Shown: positions 33,715 through 44,823, counted from the first letter of the stretch. The stretch is 64,000 bases of DNA from Diploptera punctata (GCA_030220185.1 JASPKZ010003845.1:1621501-1685500); one strand, 5' to 3'. Notes: generated by a model from the letters alone, not told the origin. Translations and numbers: made by a program.

Positions 33715-33802
33715 TTCTTCTTCTTCTTCCTTCCAAGTAGTAGGCCAAGGCCTGTTACGATCCTGTAGAAAATTTTCCCTCCAGCGTTTCATAGGACGGC
33801 CC
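33715..33802 (-). mobile_element. Short 3' end of a LINE/SINE with (GAA)n tail
   Basis: TTCTTCTTCTTCCTTCCAAG followed by GTAGGCCAAGGCCTGTTACG and the GGAGGGAAAATTTT complement. It is the same 3' end as at 39688-39776 (-), 57820-57905 (+) and 63860-63927 (+). Confidence 0.8.
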
Positions 33803-33875
33803 AATGTAATATTGATTATGTTAAATACTTTTTTAAAATTTTCTGTGTGTTCCACGATGGTAAATAATTTTCTTG

Positions 33876-34574
33876 AATTGAATAGTTGCCCCGAAAAGAG
33901 ATCTAACCCACAAACTACAAATTGTTGGAAAAATGAAAAAACTTATAATGTTCATTTTGAGGCTATTACCTTTATTATATCATATACTTTTAAATCTCTC
34001 AATCTATTGGAATCATATACAGCCAATTTGAATGCAAAATAACACGCTAATAACTAAATATTAACAATTTAATATAGAATTGAGTGCAAAAGTGATCTCT
34101 CTATAGAGTACAAAAATGATCTAACACATACTTAATTCCAAAATTGTTATAATAAGAAGAAAATACATATTGAACACTGATTCAGTTATAACAATTTTTA
34201 ACTTAATCAGTTTTCAGTATTTATTTTCCATTTAATGTTATTCCGTTACATTCTTTGTGTCTTTCTTATTTTCACTCAATTTCTGTAATATTCTGATAGA
34301 ATCTGTGGTGGAATGAATTTGCACATGTGCAATAATTGTTTTTCTGCACTGATACTCATGATTTGACTAACTGCTTCTGCCATTTTGTTATAGATAAATC
34401 ACTATTCGCTTGAAAGCCAACTTTTAAAAATAAATAAAGCAGGTCTGGAAGAGAATATGGATAATTTTACATGCACCATGTCCTGATACTCTCCAGATAG
34501 ATCACTAATCCACTGAAAACTCAACTTTCGAATTTTTGTGGGTATGATCTCTTTTCGGGGCAACTATTCAATTG
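33876..34574. mobile_element. Non-autonomous DNA element with inverted ends AATTGAATAGTTGCC
   Basis: The left end AATTGAATAGTTGCCCCGAA mirrors TTCGGGGCAACTATTCAATT at the right, with about 36 bp of near-perfect inverted match. The interior has no ORF of note. A shorter, diverged copy lies at 46657-46919. Superfamily not determined. Confidence 0.75.
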
Positions 34575-34840
34575 TTTTCTTTCTTTTGAATAATTTATAA
34601 ATTGAAAATACCTTGTAGTGTTGCCTTCTAATTTAATTTTGATGAATAACTGCAATACTTTTGAATTTCACATTTGAACAACCTGAGGTTATTCAAAATA
34701 AAATATATATTTTTATTCAGTACAATTGCTGCAGCACATTCATGATTTAAAAAAAAATCTGTAGTTTGTTTAGCATTTCTCACCATTAATGCTCTTTACT
34801 TGTTTTAATATACCCTATTTCATTGTGCTGTAGCCACGCG
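34575..34840. other. Intron stretch
   Basis: AT-rich, nothing recognised. Confidence 0.4.
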
Positions 34841-34845
34841 AAAGT

Positions 34846-35000
34846 TTGAGGGTTGGTCCTGGTGGATCAGTGGTTACCATGCTTGTCTCAGATCCCAAGA
34901 TTTGTGAATTAATTGATTTTCAAGGGTGCAAAAATCCTAATCATGGGCTTCTTTCAGAAGAGAAATAAAGTTGTGGCCCTGTGTCATAGATTTACGAATA
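34846..35000 (+). mobile_element. SINE family II, diverged partial copy
   Basis: Head-like GGTGGATCAGTGGTTACCATG and the following TTGATTTTCAAGGGTGCAAA body match the family layout at 39405-39500. Confidence 0.55.
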
Positions 35001-35870
35001 TAAAAGAATCTCGGAATGCAGACCAATTAATCAAGGAGTTAGACAAGGATGTGGTCTTTCACCAATGCTCTTCATAATATACATGAACTCAATTATTAAA
35101 GAATGGAGACTACAACCACATGGCAGTATACCACTTAATAGATTATATAATTTAGACACCCTATTATTTGCAGATGACATTGTGTTTATAGCGAATTCAG
35201 AAGATGACCTACAACGTTCAGTCCACTCTTTTCACCAAATTGCAATAAACTACAACATGGAAATCTCAACAGAAAAATCTAAGTCATGGCTTTCCTACGA
35301 AAAGATCCAGTTCACAGTAAAATTGTTATTAATAATCAAATATTAGAACAAACCAACACATTTAACTATCTCGGAAACCAAGTTACATACGAAGAAGAAA
35401 AAGCTTTTATTAAAAAAATTATAAAATTTAACAGAGTAACAGGAATTATAAATAATATTTTCAAGCCAAACACAGTACAGCAACACACACGAACTAGAAT
35501 TTATAAAACACTGGCCAGACCCATATTATGTTACGGCAGTGAGGCCTGGACAATTTGCATTGTAGATGAACAAAGGCTAACTGCGGCAGAAATGAAATTT
35601 ATGAGACGTACTGCGAGCTACTCAAGAACAGACCATAAAAGGAATTCTGAGATTCTCAAAGAATTACGCACAGAATCAGTCATGGAATATGTACAAAAAT
35701 ACAGAAACAACTGGAAATCTCACGTACGAAGAATGAGCAGAACAAGAATACCATGTCAGATCTTAAATTACCAGCCACCAGGAAAGAGATCTCTGGGCAG
35801 ACCCTTCAAACGTTGGATTGAGACCGTAACAGATCACTAGGTCTATCACATGAAAGGAAGAAGAAGAAAG
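35000..35870 (+). mobile_element. LINE fragment with RT active site and (GAA)n tail
   Basis: Two overlapping frames (35065-35346 and 35286-35840) read NQGVRQGCGLSPMLFIIYMN (from 35023), then LLFADDIVFIANSEDDLQ (FADD active site), then YLGNQVTYEEE, RPILCYGSEAWTI and GKRSLGRPFKRWIE. The frame changes at about 35280. It ends at AAGGAAGAAGAAGAAAG. RT palm plus C-terminus only. Confidence 0.85.
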
Positions 35871-36230
35871 AATCTCAAGCCTGGATTAAGATGTTTCTGA
35901 GCAAATTTTTTTGGTCTTTTCACATCAAATTTGAATTACAGTGATAATGACCCTAGCTTTTAAAGAGCATAGATTATAAAGGGATTGATTGGAAAACATT
36001 AGCTTAGGATAGAGGTATATGGAGAGATTGTGTCTGCACGCCCATGAATCTTCATGTTCAATAGTAAGAATGAGTTAGTTCTGTTGTTGTTTGCTTTCAT
36101 GATTTGTCTTTGTTTCTTAGAATGTTTAATGATTATTCATATTTGATTGTAGGGCTATGTCATGTGGATTATGGACAGAATCATCAAAAAAATTAGATGA
36201 TATAAATTACATATTAAAATTTGTATTAAC
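35871..36230. other. Intron stretch with a short LINE trace
   Basis: About 35975-36060 resembles the end of the RTE-type LINE in + orientation (AGCTTAGGATAGAGGTATATG). The rest is unassigned. Confidence 0.4.
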
Positions 36231-36231
36231 T

Positions 36232-36610
36232 AACTCACTGGCACTATCGAACTCATAGGTTCATGGCCATGTGTACATAAGCTCTGCATACATCCCTATC
36301 CTGAGCCAACATCTTCCAATCATCCCTGCATAATTTACCTCCCTCAAATCATGGTTAATATTATTCTTCCACCTCATTCTTGGCCTACCTGTTGGACCTT
36401 TTCCATCTGTTTTTCTTACAAGGAATTTTCAAGCCCCCCTTTCATTCTCCATTCTCTTCCATTCTTATCGTGCCCTCCTTTCGGAAGGTCAATTCCAAAT
36501 ATGCCTCCAAGCATCTCTATCTTCCCATGCTTTGCTTCTTTCAGTTGTATCCTCTCTCTTGTAGACTTGGTTATTCCATCTTTCTCGTGGTCTACCTCAT
36601 GGCCATTTTC
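36232..36610 (-). mobile_element. RTE-type LINE 3'-end fragment
   Basis: Begins ACTCACTGGCACTATCGAAC as in the large LINE and matches to about 36470; beyond that it joins other LINE-like sequence. The + strand frames 36351-36629 are shadows. Confidence 0.75.
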
Positions 36611-36728
36611 CATTTATCTTGAGATTTAACAGTCTTTGTGGTAGTCGTTCCTTTTTTATCATTATTTTTTAATGTCCAAACCATTTGTCTACTTTTTTCT
36701 ATGTCTGTTGTTAATTTTTGTACACTTA

Positions 36729-37335
36729 GGGTCGTATGCAAATACATTAGTCTCTACTCAAATTACTTCCAATCACTGGTGAGCTGACTCACTGTGAGCA
36801 AGTGCAAAGATCGAATTAGCTACCCACAAACTTATCATGCATGAAAGTCGTCGTTTTCGTAATATTGACAAGAAATTACCCAGAATTCTCAGCGATAAAA
36901 CCACTTCCATTATTTTCGTCTGCTATAGAGGAACACATTTACGCTTACGTCCCGCAAATAATACCGTATACAACGACGTCTGCATCGTGCAATATTATGC
37001 CAATTCTCCTGTTCTTTCAGTTGAATTCTTTGGTAGACTCTATCAAATTCCTCTTCTCCGCAAATACTGAAAACATGATTGAAGTCTTCAAGATCCGACA
37101 TCTTGGATAAAGCGGCAAGGTTTCAAACTACATCGGTTACCATCGGTTCCCTTCGGGATTCTCACGATAAGTTTCTATCTTAAGTTATGATCTTAAGTTA
37201 CCTCGTCAGGTAGCTTACGAATTTCAACAATTATTATCGCATGAACAGATTTCTGAGTAAGCAAAATCGTATTAGGATAAAACTTTCTCAGCAGAGAACA
37301 CCTTTTGCGGTCTAATGCATTCAAAGATTCGACCC
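36729..37335 (-). mobile_element. Harbinger-like element (copy 1)
   Basis: 607 bp between GGGTCGTATGCAAATACATT and AATGCATTCAAAGATTCGACCC, which form imperfect terminal inverted repeats. Flanks are TTA and TAA, so the 3-bp duplication has one mismatch. The - strand frame 37101-36910 encodes 63 residues starting MSDLEDFNHVF and containing EEEFDRVYQRIQLKEQENWH. Similar frames exist in the other copies. It could be the N-terminus of a Harbinger nuclease; the catalytic part is missing. Confidence 0.75.
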
Positions 37336-37510
37336 TAATATCTCCCTGATTTTGTCATTCCTTGTTCTATCTCTCCTTGTTTTATGTACCATTCCATGTA
37401 AGAATTTAATTTCTGTAGTTTGAATTCTGCTCAATTCCTTTTTTGTATATGTCCAAGTCTCAGCTGCATATGTTAGAACTGGTTTGAAATAAGTTTTATA
37501 CATTGTCATT
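37336..37510 (-). mobile_element. LINE RT fragment
   Basis: The frame 37509-37321 reads MYKTYFKPVLTYAAETWTYT and TEIKFLHGMVHKTRRD, a typical LINE stretch after the RT core. It is cut at its 3' side by the Harbinger-like element. Confidence 0.75.
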
Positions 37511-38514
37511 TACTCTTGGTAGATATATCTTTATTCCAGATTAATTGTTTAGTTAAATTATAGACTTTTAAACTTTACTCTATTCTTTTACTGATTTCAG
37601 TTTGTATTTTCCCATTTGCATTTACATTTACTAATGTAAGAAGTGAAAATATTACAAAAGATTGTGAAATAGAATCTATCAACAGTTGGATAATTAATTG
37701 GAAAACAAAAGAAATTAACACATTGACTGCATGGAAAATACAAGTCTAATGAAGAGAAACAAAGAAAGATGATGGAATGATACAAATACATAAGAATGAA
37801 TAATAAATGCAATCAGCTGCAAGTTTAAAGAAGAGAAGAGTTTGTAAAGAGTGATGTTGTCAACCCATACCAATCTGGAGCACAATGGTACCTCTTTTTA
37901 TCAAGATCTTCAGCTTTGATCTTTCTGGCAAGGGAACCCCTATCACAGTTAAGCTGGCATTGGCATGGCTCTCAGTTTTGTTTAAAGACAAAAGCTTCTA
38001 TATTACTGCCACAAAGTAGACACACCATTAGAAAAGAAGAATGGGTTTCTAGTGTTTTAATTAATTTATTATTTAATGCTTTCATTAAGTCTATATTATA
38101 TGCTGGGTAGTTAAAACATTTTCATAATTGAAGTCCTCTTTTAAGAATGTAATCAACAATTTAGTGTGGCATTCACTTTGATGGAACACTGTCTTATATC
38201 TAAGAGGAATCAAGTGGTAAATGATACTATGTACTTAACAATGTGTCATCTGCTTATTGAGAAGTTGAGTAAGATCACATAATAACAGTGAATATTACAT
38301 TCACACATTAAAATCGCATTCACAGAAATTGATGGTTACATCCTTTTTTAGTGAATCCATCAATCATTAATATTTATGCTATTAGTCCCTGATGAAGTGG
38401 AATGAGAGACTTCATTGCCTTAACTTCATCACATGAACAAAATTATCATCATCATCATCATTTATTTTATCATTTTTCAGTATCATCAGAATACCTTGTG
38501 ACATGGGTGTCCCT
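37511..38514. other. Intron stretch, no gene recognised
   Basis: AT-rich. Includes an ATCATC run near 38445-38465. No exon of the host protein fits here. Confidence 0.45.
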
Positions 38515-38785
38515 TATTGAATGGTAATACTAAGGTATTACTAGGATGGATCAAATGTCAGTTAAATTTTGCACTGAGGCCTTTTTATTCAAACTTCTGG
38601 TTATTTTACAAACCTGAAAATCTTCAGACTGAGGACCCATGGCTTAAAATCCCCTCCTGGAGGACTTGTCCCTTGGATTTATCCATCCTAAAAAATAAAT
38701 TGACCCCGGCCAGGTTTGAACCTGCTATCCTCAGGACTAGAGGTAAGGTACGCCACCACTAGATCACTATGGACAACTAATTAAT
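38515..38785 (-). mobile_element. SINE family II copy
   Basis: The + strand shows the reverse complement of the family: CTTCAGACTGAGGACCCATGG, then GGCCAGGTTTGAACCTGC (B box complement) and the head complement ending GATCACTATGGACAAC. Close partner at 58190-58475. Confidence 0.75.
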
Positions 38786-38872
38786 ACTACTACTACTACT
38801 ACCACTACCACTACCACCGCCACCGCCACCGCCACTGCTGCCACTGTCGCCACCACCACCACCACCACTCCT
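38786..38872. repeat. (ACT/ACC/GCC)n trinucleotide repeat
   Basis: Simple repeat. The Val-rich - strand frame is an artefact. Confidence 0.95.
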
Positions 38873-38948
38873 AAACTCCTATTACTACAAATTGTAATGT
38901 AAAAACTACAGTATATGTGTAAAATATAATGGTTTAATTTTATTACAG

Positions 38949-39013
38949 GGTGCCCAGAAAATATCACTACCTTATACACCAAATAAACCGATGACAGTGA
39001 AACAAATATTGAG
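38949..39013 (+). CDS. GARNL3: GARNL3-like gene, visible exon 4
   Basis: 65 bp, phase 0 in, two bases (AG) out. Codes GAQKISLPYTPNKPMTVKQI L and the first part of a Ser codon; it corresponds to the GTQKICLPYSP region of vertebrate GARNL3. Acceptor TTTTATTACAG, donor GTAAGT. Only 155 bp of intron separate it from exon 5. Confidence 0.9.
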
Positions 39014-39168
39014 GTAAGTGTTTTTATATAACCATCAAAAATAGCTTTATTAATTACTGGATATTTTATTATATAAATAATTGTTTCTATCTCATGTAAA
39101 TTACATTCACTTAATCCAGTAATATTATAAAAAAAATTAATCTAATCACATAACTTTTATATTTACAG

Positions 39169-39235
39169 CAATTTTCCAAATATGGAGAAGCTTGAAAAGG
39201 GGCCCAAAGAAGTATTTTCACCAGATATTCAGAAG
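39169..39235 (+). CDS. GARNL3: GARNL3-like gene, visible exon 5
   Basis: 67 bp. The AG|C split codon gives Ser, then NFPNMEKLEKGPKEVFSPDI QK. The EKGP(K/R)E and IQK blocks match vertebrate GARNL3 just before the Rap-GAP domain. Acceptor TATTTACAG, donor GTAATT, leaving in phase 0. Confidence 0.91.
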
Positions 39236-39404
39236 GTAATTTTTCCTGAATATTATATACTTAATTTCTTTGAAGCAAAATAATATCACATAATTTATTT
39301 ATTAATTAAAGCTCTGTCATCATCAAAGAAGATTTTTCTTACAAATTTTCTCGCTTTTTTCAATGAATGAAGGAACTATGGTATGTTTCATGCTGTGTAT
39401 CTTA

Positions 39405-39510
39405 GTGCACTAGTGGTTACCATGCTTGCTTCTGGTTCCAAGTTTTATAGGTTTAAACTCAACCAGAGTCAATGGATTTTTCAGAGCATAAAAATATCCA
39501 TTACAAATAT
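39405..39510 (+). mobile_element. SINE family II, partial copy
   Basis: Head-like TAGTGGTTACCATGCTTGCT followed by TAGGTTTAAACTCAACCAGA and ATGGATTTTTCAGAGCATAA. Confidence 0.6.
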
Positions 39511-39539
39511 GAACATAACCTAAAACCTTACGCTCCAAT

Positions 39540-39610
39540 AAAGTTAAAAAAGCTACCCCCACTAAAACACAAATTAATAAAATTAAACTAATAATAAATA
39601 TTATAAATAA
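39540..39610. other. Possible mitochondrial-like patch
   Basis: On the - strand, 39610-39530 reads a short hydrophobic stretch beginning MELFIIFIISLILLICVLVG and continuing VAFLTLLERKVLGYVHI, close to the start of insect NADH dehydrogenase subunit 1 (the FLTLLERKVLGY block is characteristic). It may be a small nuclear insertion of mitochondrial DNA (numt) of about 150 bp. Confidence 0.6.
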
Positions 39611-39687
39611 TTCCAATACTTAAAAACATAGATGTATGAGGTAAGAAGAATGCACGATTCATTTGATTTTTATTAATTCCAATACTT

Positions 39688-39776
39688 CTTCTTCTTCTTC
39701 CTTCCAAGTATTAGGCCAAGGCCTGTTATGATCCTATAGAAAATTTTCCCTCTAGCGTTTCATAGGACGGCCCAGA
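39688..39776 (-). mobile_element. Short 3' end of a LINE/SINE with (GAA)n tail
   Basis: Near-identical to 33715-33802, including the AGGACGGCCCA boundary. Confidence 0.8.
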
Positions 39777-39929
39777 GATAATTTCAATACTACTGTAATT
39801 AATTAATTACATATCCAGATTCTAAATCTGGGACACTTCTCTGCCAAAATAGTTAATCGTACAGAAAAATTAAAAATTATTTTCAATACTTAGTCCTTTC
39901 GTACTAAAATCTTATAAAATTTAATAGAT

Positions 39930-40441
39930 AGGATTATGGCTTCCTTTGGAAGAGAACTAAATCCATGTATCCTAGTAATATATTTACTGCATGAAAAAGA
40001 ACCAATTTTAATAAATAGAGGTGTAAGACAAGGGTGTAGTTTATCACCTACCTTTTTTTATTTATATATTAATGACATTATCCAAAATTGGAAAAGTAAT
40101 GTTAATGTAGGTATAAGAATGGACCGTTTTAAAATATTAAATGTTTTAATGTATGCTGACGATGTGGTTATTATTAAAGAAAATGAAAATAATTTGCAGT
40201 ACTCTTTACATCAATTAAATCAGTTATGCCAAGAATACAATTTTAAAATATCAAAAGAAAAAACAAAAAATAATGGCATTTTGGGGAAGTGAACATATAA
40301 GATCAAAAATCACAATAGACAACAAACCTCTGGAACAAGTAACAAATTTCAATTATTTGGGTTATAATTTTACTATGAACACAAAAACTGAAAGAGATGT
40401 AAATATGAAACTGTCAAGATTTCAAATGATATGTGGAACTA
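39930..40441 (+). mobile_element. LINE RT fragment, 5' segment of a split copy
   Basis: The frame 39936-40292 encodes INRGVRQGCSLSPTFFYLYI and NVLMYADDVVIIKENENNLQ (YADD active site). After a frameshift, 40273-40441 reads FWGSEHIRSKI and VTNFNYLGYNFT. It stops at an inverted LINE and resumes at about 41066. Confidence 0.85.
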
Positions 40442-41065
40442 TACATCTTCTTCTTCTTCGGCTTTCCCCCACTTATAGGTTTGCCGTCTTCAGTTTCCAT
40501 TTATCTCTATCATTCCAATCTCCCTCTTTCAAATTCCTATCATCCATTATAGTTCTGACGTAGGTTTTCCATTTCCATCTTGGTCTGCCAGTTTATTTCT
40601 TCCAGGGGTGACCATTGGTATATATTTTTTGGCCATCTTTCATTTTCCATTCTTTGTACATGGCCATACCATTTAAGCGTTTGATTTTCAATCCTCTTAA
40701 CAACAGATGTGGTGACATTCATTTCTCTCCAAAGGAATTCATTTCTTATTTTATCCTGTCTTGTTTTTTAGAGGCTTCTTCTAAAATAATCAAATTCAAC
40801 TGTTCTAATTTTATTCTTTTGTAATTCCGTCAAAGACCAAGTTTCATTTCCATATTAAAAATATTCTGTATTATGCTCTTGTAAATTTTCATTTTAGTTT
40901 CCCTTGTAATATTTTTATTCCAAATTATTCCATGTAATGTCTTAGTTGCATTTTTTGCCATTGCAATTTTAGTCTGTACATCTCTCTCACAGGTACCTAA
41001 ACTTGTAATTATTGACCCAAGATATTTAAAAAATTCACACTTTTTATTTTCCCTGTATATAAAAC
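40442..41065 (-). mobile_element. 5'-truncated LINE with (GAA)n tail, nested in another LINE
   Basis: The + strand starts CTTCTTCTTCTTCGGC, the complement of its tail. The - strand frame 40722-40540 reads VVKRIENQTLKWYGHVQRME NERWPKN. It interrupts the + strand LINE between its YLGY region and its FYKTLAFP region. Confidence 0.8.
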
Positions 41066-41480
41066 ATTAAAAAACAAAACAAGAAATGATACTAGATTGA
41101 AGTTTTATAAAACATTGGCATTTCCTGCATTACTTTATGGGAGTGAAACTTTGGTAATGACCAAAAAATTACAAAGTAGAATACAAAGCATAGAAATGAA
41201 CTTCCTTAGAAGAACAAAAGGCTGCACAAGAATGGATTGGATAAAGAATGAAGATATAAGAACAGAGTTAAATATATATCCACTGAATGATAAAATCAAA
41301 GAATATAGAGATAAATGGTTTAGACATGTAGAAAGAATGAATGTAACAAGATTACCAAAAGCAGCATTTAACTACAAGCCAAGAGGTTCAAGAAATGTAG
41401 GAAGGCCAGTGAAAAGATGAACAGAACAACTGTGAGGCAGAATAGGCATTTTGCCTAACCCATGAAGTGAAGAAGAAGAA
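41066..41480 (+). mobile_element. LINE RT C-terminus, 3' segment of the split copy
   Basis: The frame 41097-41420 encodes KFYKTLAFPALLYGSETLVM, then MDWIKNEDIRTELNIY and GSRNVGRPVKR, ending with GAAGAAGAAAAAG. Confidence 0.85.
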
Positions 41481-41809
41481 AAAGAACCTGAAGCTTAAAA
41501 ACAATATGCCTCTGAATAAACTTTGTTAGCCCTTTCACACCCAATTCCAATTGTGATGGTAATGACCATAGCTGTTAAAAGCATTGTTAAATAAAATAAC
41601 AACAAATCCTATACCCTATAGTATCACCATTTACCTATTTTTAGTTTAACATATTTTGAGAGAAATTTGGATGACACCTGGTCACTCCTGGATACAGCAG
41701 ATCAACAAATAATGATCAAGAGTCCTTTAATACATAATAGCATGCATTTACAGAATTGAACTTATGTTTAATTTATTTCTTCAAAAATAATATATTTATT
41801 TTTACAGTA
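41481..41809. other. Intron stretch
   Basis: No gene recognised. A short trace of the RTE-type LINE (AATAGCATGCATTTACAGAA near 41739) is visible. Confidence 0.4.
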
Positions 41810-42681
41810 CAGTAAAAGCTCCTTATTCGCGGCTCCTTTATTTGCGGGTTAAAAAATTGTGACACAGTTCCTGTATTCGTAACTAAAAATTTCTTTAATC
41901 ATGGATCCAGTCAGTATATTAGGATTAGTGTCCTTTATTAACCATCAGCAGTTTTTTTTTTTTACTACAGGCAGGTGCCAAGGTGGCTTTTACAAATAGT
42001 GATTCAAATCAAATGGACAAATAAATATCAAAACAAAATTTTATTGTCACTAACCCTAAAGTTCATTGTTAAAAGTTGTCGTATTTCACGTGCCGATATG
42101 TACTTTGATAAATGCCTCCAACGCCACAATCAGTATATTATTATTTCAACTTGTCATTCATTGCAATAATTTTGATTGAATAACATGTGTCTCTTGTACT
42201 TTGTTCCCAGTTTAAAATGTCGAGTAAAAGGAAAGAAAAATTAGTACCAAAGAGAAAAAAATTAGTGTTACTGCTTGAAGTAAAAATAAAAATGCTTGAC
42301 TGATTATAGCACTGGCAAGTCATTTCCATTTATATCACACTGTTTCAATTTAATGAATCAAGAAATCCAAAGACAAAATAAGGAATTCTATCACAGAATT
42401 CACACCTTAATATCAATCTTAATTGAAAGACCTTTTAAAAGCGGCAAAACAGGAAAAATTACTAACTTCTTAAAGTCCTTGCCTAAACTTTACAGTAATA
42501 ATTAATAGAAATTGTTCAAAATCTCTCATTAATTGATTTTATTTTGATAATTTTTATTTTATTCTGTAACCTTGGAACGTATCCCCTATATACCCATATA
42601 AATTACCATTCCATATTTGCGGTTTCTGTATTCACGGCATATTTGCAGAACATATCACCCACGAATAAGGAGCTTTTACAG
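41810..42681 (+). mobile_element. Tigger/pogo-like element, internally deleted
   Basis: Terminal inverted repeats CAGTAAAAGCTCCTTATTCG and CGAATAAGGAGCTTTTACAG, each flanked by TA (41808-41809 and 42682-42683). More pairing follows inside (GCGGCTCC / TGCGGTTTC). At 42217 an ORF remnant starts MSSKRKEKLVPKRKKLVLLL and stops soon after; it matches the start of Tigger-type transposases. 872 bp is far shorter than an autonomous copy. Confidence 0.87.
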
Positions 42682-42699
42682 TAATTGAATCGGTCATTT

Positions 42700-44115
42700 T
42701 TACACCTCACCTTGTAAATTACAAATGTGATTCTTACCAAACTGGTTTTGGAGCATCTCCTCCATTGTCAGCTAAACTCTAACTGTTGAAAATGCATTCT
42801 CAACACCAACAATCCAATTGCCATCTGCTGCGGGTTGGATGAACTTTGAGATCAAATCTTGCTTGCCAGGAACTTCAAAATTCATGGAATTCTTCTGAAT
42901 GTATGTATTTTCCGAAACTGTTGGTTCCATAGGTTTCTCCAAATGTTTTAATAGTTTAATTTACTTTCCAATTATATGATTTTGTATACAACTTTGAGCT
43001 GCAATCGCTGATTTTTTCAATTTCACCGTTTTTATATTTTTAAAGTGTTCTTTCATAGTGAATATCTAAATTTCTTTTAGAATGGTGCAGCTTGAATGAA
43101 CTTTGAGGTCAAATCTTGCTCACTGGAACTTCAAATTTCATCGACCTTCTTCTGAATGTTTATCTCTTCCCAAACTGTTAGACCCTAGGTTTCTCTAAGT
43201 GTTTTAATAGTTTAGTTTATTTTTCCATTATGTGATTTGCCTCTTATCGCTGGAGTCCCGAGATTGAGTCTCGATCACTCCTTGTGGGTTTCTTGGTGGA
43301 TGAAACAGAACTTGGGCAAGTTTTTCTCAGGATTTTCTTCCGTTTTCCCCTTCCCCCAATTTCATTCCACCATTTCTCCATACTCACCTCATTAATTTAA
43401 TTTTGTTTCATTCATCTGCCCCTGTGATGGTGTGTCAGGCATGGGCAGCCGGCACCCTTGTCCTTCACAGACCTCTATATATAAGGGTTCATCTTATCTC
43501 ATCCCTCGACCCAAACCCTAAGTTGTACACGAGTTGAGGATATTTATTTTTTATGTAATTTTCAAACAAACTGTGAGCTGCAATTGCCAATTTTTCAATC
43601 TCACCATTTCTTAAGTATTATTTCATACATGTATCTAAATTATTAAATTGTATTTTTTTTTTTAATTTTTCTAAACTATTCTTTCATATGTAAGAAATTT
43701 AGATTCTAATATGAAAGAACACTATAGAAATATTGAAATTTATTTTATTAATTTAAATATTCATGTGAAAAGAAAAAAAAACACTTTAGAAATATTAAAA
43801 ATGGTGAGGAAAAATTGGCAATCGCAGCTCATAGTTTCTTTCAGAATCATATAATTGGAAAAGAAATTTAGAGAAACCAATGAACTAAATGTTTGTAAGA
43901 GGTATACATTCAGAAAAACAAATCTAGTTACATGAATTTTGAAGTTCCTGGCGAACAAGATTTGATCTCAAAGTTGGATGAACCTGCACCAGGTGGCAGT
44001 TGGAATGTTGGTGTTGATGGTGAATTTTCAACAGTCAGAATTTAGTTGATGTTGGAGGGGATATCTCTGAAACTAGTCAGTGGGAATCACATATTTTTAT
44101 GATAGGAGGTATAAA
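42700..44115. mobile_element. Penelope-like inverted pair, interrupted by a SINE
   Basis: Left arm (42715-43230, - sense) starts near ACACCTCACCTTGTAAATTA and includes GAACTTTGAGATCAAATCTT. The right arm (43685-44110, + sense) includes GAACACTATAGAAATATTGA, GAACAAGATTTGATCTCAAA and ends near GGAGGTATAAAAATG. Internal partial duplications are present at 43080-43230 and 43550-43640. The SINE at 43235-43545 sits inside. Heavily decayed. Confidence 0.65.
43235..43545 (+). mobile_element. SINE family III copy inside the Penelope-like pair
   Basis: Head lost or diverged; the body GATTGAGTCTCGATCACTCC through GACCTCTATATATAAGGG is clear. Confidence 0.75.
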
Positions 44116-44132
44116 AATGTCTTATACAATTA

Positions 44133-44227
44133 TCCATCCATCCATAGTAATTCTGCCTGAGGGCAGATCTTTCACTGAAATCATAGCATTTTCATGCTAT
44201 GCTTTGCAGCTTTACTAGGGAATATAC
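44133..44227 (-). mobile_element. SINE family I, 3' part only
   Basis: CCATCCATCCATAGTAATTC followed by the complement of the family's last ~90 bp. Confidence 0.8.
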
Positions 44228-44256
44228 AATTATGTAAATTTATAATTTACCTCATA

Positions 44257-44823
44257 GGGTCGAATGTTTGAACGCATTAGACAGTAAAAGGCGTTCTCTG
44301 CTGATAAAGTTTTATTCAAACACATTTTTCTTACTCAGAAATCTATTCACGCGGTAATAATTGTAAAGCTACTTGACAAGGTACCTTAAGATCGTAGCTC
44401 AAGATATAAACTTATGTGAAAATCCCAAAGGGAACCGATGGTAACCGATGTAGTTTGAAACTTATCCAAGATGTCGGACCTTGAAGACTTCGATCATGTT
44501 TTCGGTATACGCGGAGAAGAGGAATTTGATAGAGTCTACCAAAGAATTCAACTGGAAGAACAGGAGAATTGGCGTAATATTGCGCGTTGCAGACGTGTTT
44601 GTATACGGTATTATTTGCGGGATGCAAGCATAAATGCATTCCTCTATAGCAGACGAAAATAACGGAAGTGGTTTTATCGCTGAGAATTCTGGGTAATTCG
44701 TTGCCAATATTACGGACACGTCAATATTCATGCATGACCGGTTAAGGCGGCCGTTAATTCGATCTCAGCTCACCAGTGATTGGAAGTAATTTGAGTAGAG
44801 AGTAATGTATTTGCATAAGACCC
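44257..44823 (+). mobile_element. Harbinger-like element (copy 2), next to exon 6
   Basis: 567 bp from GGGTCGAATGTTTGAACGC to ATTTGCATAAGACCC. The frame 44471-44662 codes 63 residues (MSDLEDFDHVFGIRGEEEFD ...). Flanks ATA and TAA are not an exact duplication. It ends 53 bp upstream of the exon at 44877, so that exon's acceptor region lies directly beside it. Confidence 0.78.
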
